In this document: positions 28,766-33,659 of the stretch, in pieces
Numbering within the stretch: position 1 is the first letter of the stretch
Layout of the letters: the number at the start of each line of letters is the position of its first letter
Assembly: GCA_947508055.1 (NCBI GenBank)
Contig: CANNRR010000021.1
Coordinates: 1 to 33,659 of the forward strand
Length of the DNA stretch: 33,659 nucleotides
From: Burkholderiales bacterium
GTDB taxonomy: Bacteria; Pseudomonadota; Gammaproteobacteria; Burkholderiales; Burkholderiaceae_C
Direction of reading: 5' to 3'
The notes under the pieces: model-generated
What the model was told of the DNA's origin: nothing
The model's input: the letters and a program-made list of their open reading frames with translations, nothing else
Databases searched by the model: none
Translations under genes and position numbers: made by a program

Positions 28766-30151
28766 GTGTTCGATAGCCACCCGACAACTCACAAGCCAGC
28801 CGAGACACTGCACGTATTGGCGGTTGCCTGGCCGCTGCTGGCCGAGCTGGTGCTTGGCTTTGGAGTCGGTTTTGTGGGCATGTGGCTGGTCTCCAAGGAA
28901 TCAGACACTGCGGCTGCAGCGTTCGGCTTGGCTAACCACGTCCAAGGCGCCTTTTTTCTTCTGTTTCGCATCATCAGCATGGGTGTAGGCGTGGTGATCA
29001 CCCAAAACCTGGGCGCAGGCAACCGCCGCGATGCGGACCGCACCGCCTTAGCAAGCTTGGGAGCCAGCACCTGGCTGGGGGTTGGCAGTGCACTGCTGCT
29101 GTTGGTAGCCACCAACCCGCTGCTGGGCGCCATGCAGGCCGCGGCCGCGGTGCGGATCATGGCTGAGCCCTACCTGCATCTGCTGGCGCTAGCACTGCTT
29201 CTGGACGCATTCAATGCAAGCATGGCCGCCGTCATGCGCTCACACCTACACACCCGCGAGACCATGCTCAATATTTTGTCCATGCACGCGCTGCATATTG
29301 CCCTTTGCTTTCCCCTCATGCGGGGCGCGGGGTCGATCCCCGCATTGGGCATGATCGGCTTCGCGGTGGCACTGGCCATCAGCCGCGCGTTTGGACTGGG
29401 TGTGCACCTGTGGCTGTGGCGCTCCATGCTGCGCCTACAGCCCACTTGGCGGGACGCCGTTGCCATTCGCTGGGGCAGCCTACGTTCTTCAGTGGCCATT
29501 GGCCTGCCAGGCGCTGCCGAGGCGATTGCCTACCGCATGGCCATTCTGGCGTCAGTCACCGTGGTCTCCGGCATGGGCACCACCGAACTGGCCACGCAGG
29601 GCTATGCCATGCAGATCATGAACGTAATCGTGCTTTCCACAGTGGCGCTGGGCTTTGCGGGCGAAATTCTGGTTGGCCATTTGATTGGTGCGGGCGAACT
29701 GCGTCAGGCGCTGCTGCTGGTGCGCAAATGCTTGTTCTGGGGGCTAGCAGTGTCGTCCACCGTTGCAGTGCTGACCGCCCTCACTGCCCCGTGGACTCTG
29801 CGTCTGTTTACCAGCGATGCCACCATCATCGCCAAGGCGACAACGTTACTGTGGATCACCGTTTTGCTGGAGCCGGGACGCACATGCAACATTGTGGTCA
29901 TCACAGCACTGCGGGCGGTGGGCGATGCGCGCTTTCCAGTGCTGGCAGGTTCGGTGTCCATGATCGTGATCATGGGCTTCGGGTCGTGGCTACTGGGTGT
30001 GCACTTTGGCTGGGGCCTGACCGGCGTCTGGTTCGCCTATGCCTTGGACGAATGCGTGCGCGGTGGCGTCATGGCTGCGCGCTGGTTCGGGCTTGGCTGG
30101 GTGAAACAGGCGGTTGCGTCGCGCAGGTTGGTGAATCGTTCAGCCATCTGA
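28766..30151 (+). CDS. MATE family efflux transporter (apparent GTG start)
   Basis: 461 aa, about 12 hydrophobic segments; WPLLAELVLGFGVGFVGMWLVS, GVVITQNLGAGNRRDA, LPGAAEAIAYRMAI. Confidence 0.88.
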   Translation: MFDSHPTTHKPAETLHVLAVAWPLLAELVLGFGVGFVGMWLVSKESDTAAAAFGLANHVQGAFFLLFRIISMGVGVVITQNLGAGNRRDADRTALASLGASTWLGVGSALLLLVATNPLLGAMQAAAAVRIMAEPYLHLLALALLLDAFNASMAAVMRSHLHTRETMLNILSMHALHIALCFPLMRGAGSIPALGMIGFAVALAISRAFGLGVHLWLWRSMLRLQPTWRDAVAIRWGSLRSSVAIGLPGAAEAIAYRMAILASVTVVSGMGTTELATQGYAMQIMNVIVLSTVALGFAGEILVGHLIGAGELRQALLLVRKCLFWGLAVSSTVAVLTALTAPWTLRLFTSDATIIAKATTLLWITVLLEPGRTCNIVVITALRAVGDARFPVLAGSVSMIVIMGFGSWLLGVHFGWGLTGVWFAYALDECVRGGVMAARWFGLGWVKQAVASRRLVNRSAI

Positions 30152-30219
30152 CAAGCCACCCGATCCAATGTAAGCTTCATTGCGCGGTCTACCCCGGCAC
30201 CCTCATCAACGACAGTGAA

Positions 30220-31188
30220 ATGACCATGCCTTCCGAACCCAATACGCCCCAGGGTTGCACCCCACCAATGCAGTCCGACTTTGTAGTTTCAGGCTACGTG
30301 ACGAACCGCCCGAACGGCCTGTCGACGGTACTAAAGTGGGGCAAGATCAGCGTATTCACCTTGATCGCCTTGTCGGTAATACTGGGTCTGTGGGGACACT
30401 CTCGCTGGGCATGGGACACCCACACGCGCGTGCAAGCGTTGGAAGCCACAACCCAACAAACAAAAGTGCGCCCAGCGCGGTACGACGAAGGCGAGTTGGC
30501 CACTCTGCCGCCCGTGGTGCGCCGCTATTTCTCCCAAGTGTTGAACGCGAACCAGCCTATCGTACGCAGGCTGTATTTGGAGCAAACTGGCACGTTCAAC
30601 CGCAGTTTCCAGGTCGGGCAATGGGAGCCGTTCACGGCCCGCCAGCGGGTGTCCACCAACCGCCCTGGCTTTGTGTGGGATGCATCCATGACCATGTCGC
30701 CAGGTATCACGGTACGCGTGGTCGATGCTTACGTGGCGGGCGTTGGCAGCTTGCAGCCCTCAATCTTCGGGCTGTTTGACTTGCAGGGAAGCCACGGCAC
30801 GGAGGACATTGCGCGCGGGGAGCTGATTCGCTTTTTTGCCGAGGGCGTTTGGTACCCTACCGCACTGCTGCCCAGCCAGGGCGTGCAGTGGACACCTGTG
30901 AATGATCAAACAGCCCAGGCAGCGTTGACCGATGGCCCGCTGACGGTGAGATTGCAGTTCACATTCAATGTGCAGGGCTTGGTGGAGCGCATCAGTAGCG
31001 CCGAGCGCAGTGCGCTGGTAGACGGAGTGATGGTGCCCACGCCATGGGAAGTTCGTCTATTCAATTACCAATCGCAAAGCGGCATGCTGGTGCCGCAGGA
31101 CGCAGAAGTGGCATGGCTCCCTGCAACGGGGCGCGTGCCATATTGGCGCGGGAAGATCGAAAAATTCGACTACGACATGCCGCGCTAA
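30220..31188 (+). CDS. DUF6544-like protein with N-terminal TM segment
   Basis: 322 aa starting from ATG 30220; LPPVVRRYFSQVLNANQPIVRRLYLEQTGTFN, WYPTALLPSQGVQWTPVND, ARYDEGELATLP. The track ORF from 29305 includes an N-terminal stretch that is only a shadow of the MATE gene. Confidence 0.75.
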   Translation: MTMPSEPNTPQGCTPPMQSDFVVSGYVTNRPNGLSTVLKWGKISVFTLIALSVILGLWGHSRWAWDTHTRVQALEATTQQTKVRPARYDEGELATLPPVVRRYFSQVLNANQPIVRRLYLEQTGTFNRSFQVGQWEPFTARQRVSTNRPGFVWDASMTMSPGITVRVVDAYVAGVGSLQPSIFGLFDLQGSHGTEDIARGELIRFFAEGVWYPTALLPSQGVQWTPVNDQTAQAALTDGPLTVRLQFTFNVQGLVERISSAERSALVDGVMVPTPWEVRLFNYQSQSGMLVPQDAEVAWLPATGRVPYWRGKIEKFDYDMPR

Positions 31189-31230
31189 AGGAGCAACGAC
31201 CGGCAACCGAATGCAGGCAATCGGGCCTCG

Positions 31231-31725
31231 TCAACCTATCGATGTTGGGCCGTTGCTGGCCGACTTGGGTTGCGCCGCGCGCGCGCCTCCGTTGTTTACC
31301 GACCAAGGAATGACGGCGGCCTGATCCAGCGGCTTGGCCTTGGTGAACAGGGCCTGCCAGAAGAATCCGCTCTGAAAAATAATGACTTCAAACAGGATAT
31401 AGCTCTGCGAGCTGCTGGAGAGCCACAGGTTGTACGTAGGATAGAAGACGAAGGGCGATGTCAGCAAGGGCAGAATAATGCGCTCCACCTGCACCGACTC
31501 CAGCCCCTTGCCCATATTGAACAAGTCCCAGTAGTAGTTGGAGAACATGCCCGTCACCATCCAGCAGGTGAGGTGCCACACAAACACGATGCCGTGGTTG
31601 CGTGCCAGCAAGGCGATCCAGGGGGCAGAGTTTTCGTCGGCATTCACGATAAGAACCATGAACGCACCCGTGGTGAAGAACACCACAAAGTAGATGAACA
31701 TCAGGAATTTGAGTGCTCTGGACAT
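31231..31725 (-). CDS. Small hypothetical integral membrane protein
   Basis: 164 aa, about four hydrophobic segments; no family recognised. Confidence 0.65.
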   Translation of the reverse strand: MSRALKFLMFIYFVVFFTTGAFMVLIVNADENSAPWIALLARNHGIVFVWHLTCWMVTGMFSNYYWDLFNMGKGLESVQVERIILPLLTSPFVFYPTYNLWLSSSSQSYILFEVIIFQSGFFWQALFTKAKPLDQAAVIPWSVNNGGARAAQPKSASNGPTSIG

Positions 31726-31784
31726 GAACCCCCCGGTTAGTAATTCGCGCTATCTTACCCGGTGATTCGGTGCATTTAGTCAAA

Positions 31785-31816
31785 TTGGGACAGAGCTGAA
31801 GGTCTGTCCCGCAAGA
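31785..31816. repeat. REP-like palindromic element, copy 1
   Basis: TTGGGACAGAGCTGAAGGTCTGTCCCGCAAGA; GGGACAGA...TCTGTCCC 8-bp stem. Confidence 0.75.
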
Positions 31817-31830
31817 ACACCCTTGATCAG

Positions 31831-31863
31831 TTGGGGACAGAGCTGAAGGTCTGTCCCGCAAGA
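31831..31863. repeat. REP-like palindromic element, copy 2
   Basis: TTGGGGACAGAGCTGAAGGTCTGTCCCGCAAGA, identical to copy 1 except for one extra G; ends 2 nt from the CoA-transferase B stop. Confidence 0.75.
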
Positions 31864-31865
31864 TT

Positions 31866-32510
31866 TCAGATTAACGTCACGCCGGTCTTTGCCTGCACAT
31901 CCTCGCGGCTGACACCGGGCGCCAGTTCCACCAGCTTAAGGCCCAGTGGAGTGACGTCCATCACGGCCAGGTCGGTGATGATGCGGTCCACCACGCCTAC
32001 GCCGGTCAATGGCAAGGTGCATTTGGGTAAAATTTTCAGGTCAATCGTGCCATCTTTCTTCTTGGCAACATGCTCCATCAGCACAATGACGCGCTTGACG
32101 CCCGCTACCAAGTCCATCGCGCCGCCCATGCCCTTGACCATCTTGCCGGGGATCATCCAGTTAGCCAGATCGCCCTGCTCACTCACTTGCATGGCGCCCA
32201 GAATCGACAGATTGATCTTGCCGCCACGGATCATGGCGAAGCTGTCATGGCTACCGAAGATGGATGAGCCTTTTTGCGTCGTCACGGTTTGCTTGCCGGC
32301 GTTGATCAGGTCGGCATCGACCTCATCTTCGGTGGGGAACGGACCGATGCCCAGCATGCCGTTCTCGCTCTGCAACCACACCTCTTTGTCGGCTGGCACA
32401 AAGTTGGCCACCAGGGTGGGGATGCCTATGCCCAGGTTCACATAAAACCCGTCTTCCAGTTCTTGTGCAGCACGCGCTGCCATTTGGTCTTGATTCCATG
32501 CCATGATCAA
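31866..32510 (-). CDS. 3-oxoacid CoA-transferase subunit B
   Basis: 214 aa; [49 protein letters not shown]. Confidence 0.93.
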   Translation of the reverse strand: MIMAWNQDQMAARAAQELEDGFYVNLGIGIPTLVANFVPADKEVWLQSENGMLGIGPFPTEDEVDADLINAGKQTVTTQKGSSIFGSHDSFAMIRGGKINLSILGAMQVSEQGDLANWMIPGKMVKGMGGAMDLVAGVKRVIVLMEHVAKKKDGTIDLKILPKCTLPLTGVGVVDRIITDLAVMDVTPLGLKLVELAPGVSREDVQAKTGVTLI

Positions 32511-33214
32511 ACTCCCTCTTTCGGTGTAATGGTCCGCTTTTCGATGCGCTTCTCGGGGTTAGGGTTGTGCACGATGCGGTGCACGTAAATGCCGGGCAGG
32601 TGAACCTGATCGGGCACCATGTCGCCGGTTTCCACGATTTCTTCCACTTCCACTACACATATCTTGCCTGCCATGGCCACTGCGGGGTTGAAGTTGCGCG
32701 CGGTCAGTCGAAACTGCAAGTTGCCCGACTTGTCGGCACGGTGCGCCTTTACCAGTGCCACCTCGGGCAGCAGGGCGTGTTCCATGACGTATATCTCGCC
32801 ATCAAATTCGCGCAGTTCCTTGCCTTCAGCGACGATGGTGCCGACACCGGTCTTGGTGAAGAAGGCGGGAATACCTGCACCACCGGCGCGCAGCTTCTCG
32901 GCCAGGGTGCCTTGCGGCGTAAATTCGAGTTGCAGCTCGCCCGCCAGATATTGGCGTTCGAACTCCTTGTTTTCGCCAACATAAGAGGAAATCATCTTCT
33001 TTATCTGGCGCGTCTCGAGCAACCTGCCCAGGCCGAAGCCGTCAACACCGGCGTTATTGGATATGACGGTGAGGTCTTTCACACCGCTGTCGCGCAGCGC
33101 GTCAATCAACGCCTCGGGAATGCCGCACAAACCAAAGCCGCCAACCGCCAGCAACTGGCCGTCCTTGACAATGCCGTCCAGCGCAGCCGCTGCGTTCGGA
33201 TATAACTTATTCAT
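32507..33214 (-). CDS. 3-oxoacid CoA-transferase subunit A
   Basis: 235 aa; [54 protein letters not shown]. Confidence 0.93.
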   Translation of the reverse strand: MNKLYPNAAAALDGIVKDGQLLAVGGFGLCGIPEALIDALRDSGVKDLTVISNNAGVDGFGLGRLLETRQIKKMISSYVGENKEFERQYLAGELQLEFTPQGTLAEKLRAGGAGIPAFFTKTGVGTIVAEGKELREFDGEIYVMEHALLPEVALVKAHRADKSGNLQFRLTARNFNPAVAMAGKICVVEVEEIVETGDMVPDQVHLPGIYVHRIVHNPNPEKRIEKRTITPKEGV

Positions 33215-33250
33215 CGCACCTGTCTCCTTTTAAATTTCAATCGGTATACG

Positions 33251-33276
33251 ATACTACCTATCCATATACGTAGTAT
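33251..33276. promoter_or_regulatory. Interrupted dyad in the divergent CoA-transferase / PAS-protein region
   Basis: ATACTAC-N12-GTAGTAT, perfect 7-bp arms, 37 bp upstream of the CoA-transferase A start. Confidence 0.5.
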
Positions 33277-33300
33277 TTCGTAAAGCACAACACGCATCCG

Positions 33301-33344
33301 TTGGGGTCAGAGCACATCGCTGGAGCGAGTGGCCTGACCCGCAA
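33301..33344. repeat. REP-like palindromic element, variant copy 3
   Basis: TTGGGGTCAGAGCACATCGCTGGAGCGAGTGGCCTGACCCGCAA; stem GGGTCAG/CTGACCC plus inner CAC/GTG and TCGC/GCGA; same TTGGGG...CCCGCAA ends as copies 1 and 2. Confidence 0.7.
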
Positions 33345-33349
33345 TTCCT

Positions 33350-33659
33350 ATGACAATTGACTACCGCCTCGCCTTCGATATGGCCCCGGTCGGCCTGGCG
33401 CTGTCGCGCAACCGCACCATCATCGACTGCAATCAGCGTTTGTGTGAAATGTTTGGCACCGCACGGGAACAACTGATCGGCCAATCGTTTCAGGTGTTAT
33501 ACCCCAGCGCCGACGAGTTCGAGCGCACCGGCGAGCGGATCAGCCCGATCCTCAACCGCAGCGGCACCTACGCCGATGACCGGATCATGCGCCGCGTGGA
33601 CGGTCGTCTCAAAGGCGAGGCCTTCTGGTGCCACGTCACCGGACGCGCGCTTAACCGCC
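33350..33659 (+). CDS. N-terminal PAS domain of a probable regulator or sensor (truncated by the window end)
   Basis: Not in the supplied ORF track because it lacks a stop; open to the window end: MTIDYRLAFDMAPVGLALSRNRTIIDCNQRLCEMFGTAREQLIGQSFQVLYPSADEFERTGERISPILNRSGTYADDRIMRRVDG... Confidence 0.8.
   Translation, partial: MTIDYRLAFDMAPVGLALSRNRTIIDCNQRLCEMFGTAREQLIGQSFQVLYPSADEFERTGERISPILNRSGTYADDRIMRRVDGRLKGEAFWCHVTGRALNR

Noticed and set aside
29305-30219. 305-aa N-terminal extension of the DUF6544-like ORF
   Set aside because: Overlaps the MATE gene in another frame; the extension has no protein-like features, and ATG 30220 gives a sensible start with a following TM segment.
1-33659. 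CRISPR array, transposase, integrase, phage or toxin-antitoxin genes
   Set aside because: Looked for regular spaced repeats and recognisable mobile or defence proteins; none seen apart from the REP-like elements.

Overview
This 33.7 kb window looks like a betaproteobacterial (possibly Comamonadaceae-like; inference only) maltodextrin/alpha-glucan utilisation locus with ordinary flanks. Left flank: tRNA-Val(GAC) with its terminator, an HSD10-type SDR preceded by a perfect 22-bp palindrome, and a MipA/OmpV outer-membrane protein. Core on the minus strand: malQ, a glycogen/maltodextrin phosphorylase, a glucokinase-RpiR fusion, and a second stand-alone glucokinase. Core on the plus strand: TonB-dependent receptor, FAD-dependent tryptophan-halogenase-like protein, S9-peptidase-like protein. 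Convergent to these is a very compact nine-gene minus-strand operon: malK, malE, malF, malG, secreted GH13 amylase, SGNH/GDSL-GH13 fusion, CE1-like esterase, CPA2-type antiporter, TIGR02466-type 2OG-Fe(II) oxygenase. Six of its eight junctions are 4-nt overlaps or gaps of 2 nt or less. Right flank: MATE transporter, DUF6544-like protein, small membrane protein, CoA-transferase subunits B and A, and the start of a PAS-domain protein that runs off the window. The main observations are: (i) the alpha-glucan locus carries halogenase, 2OG-oxygenase, two esterase modules and an apparently degenerate S9 protein; (ii) a family of four TGTWRT-N3-AYWACW operator-like sites at the three mal promoter regions, two of them overlapping predicted sigma70 promoters; (iii) a candidate terminator/antiterminator leader upstream of glk; (iv) REP-like hairpins showing a compensatory base-pair swap. 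All family assignments are from reading the protein sequence, with no database search.
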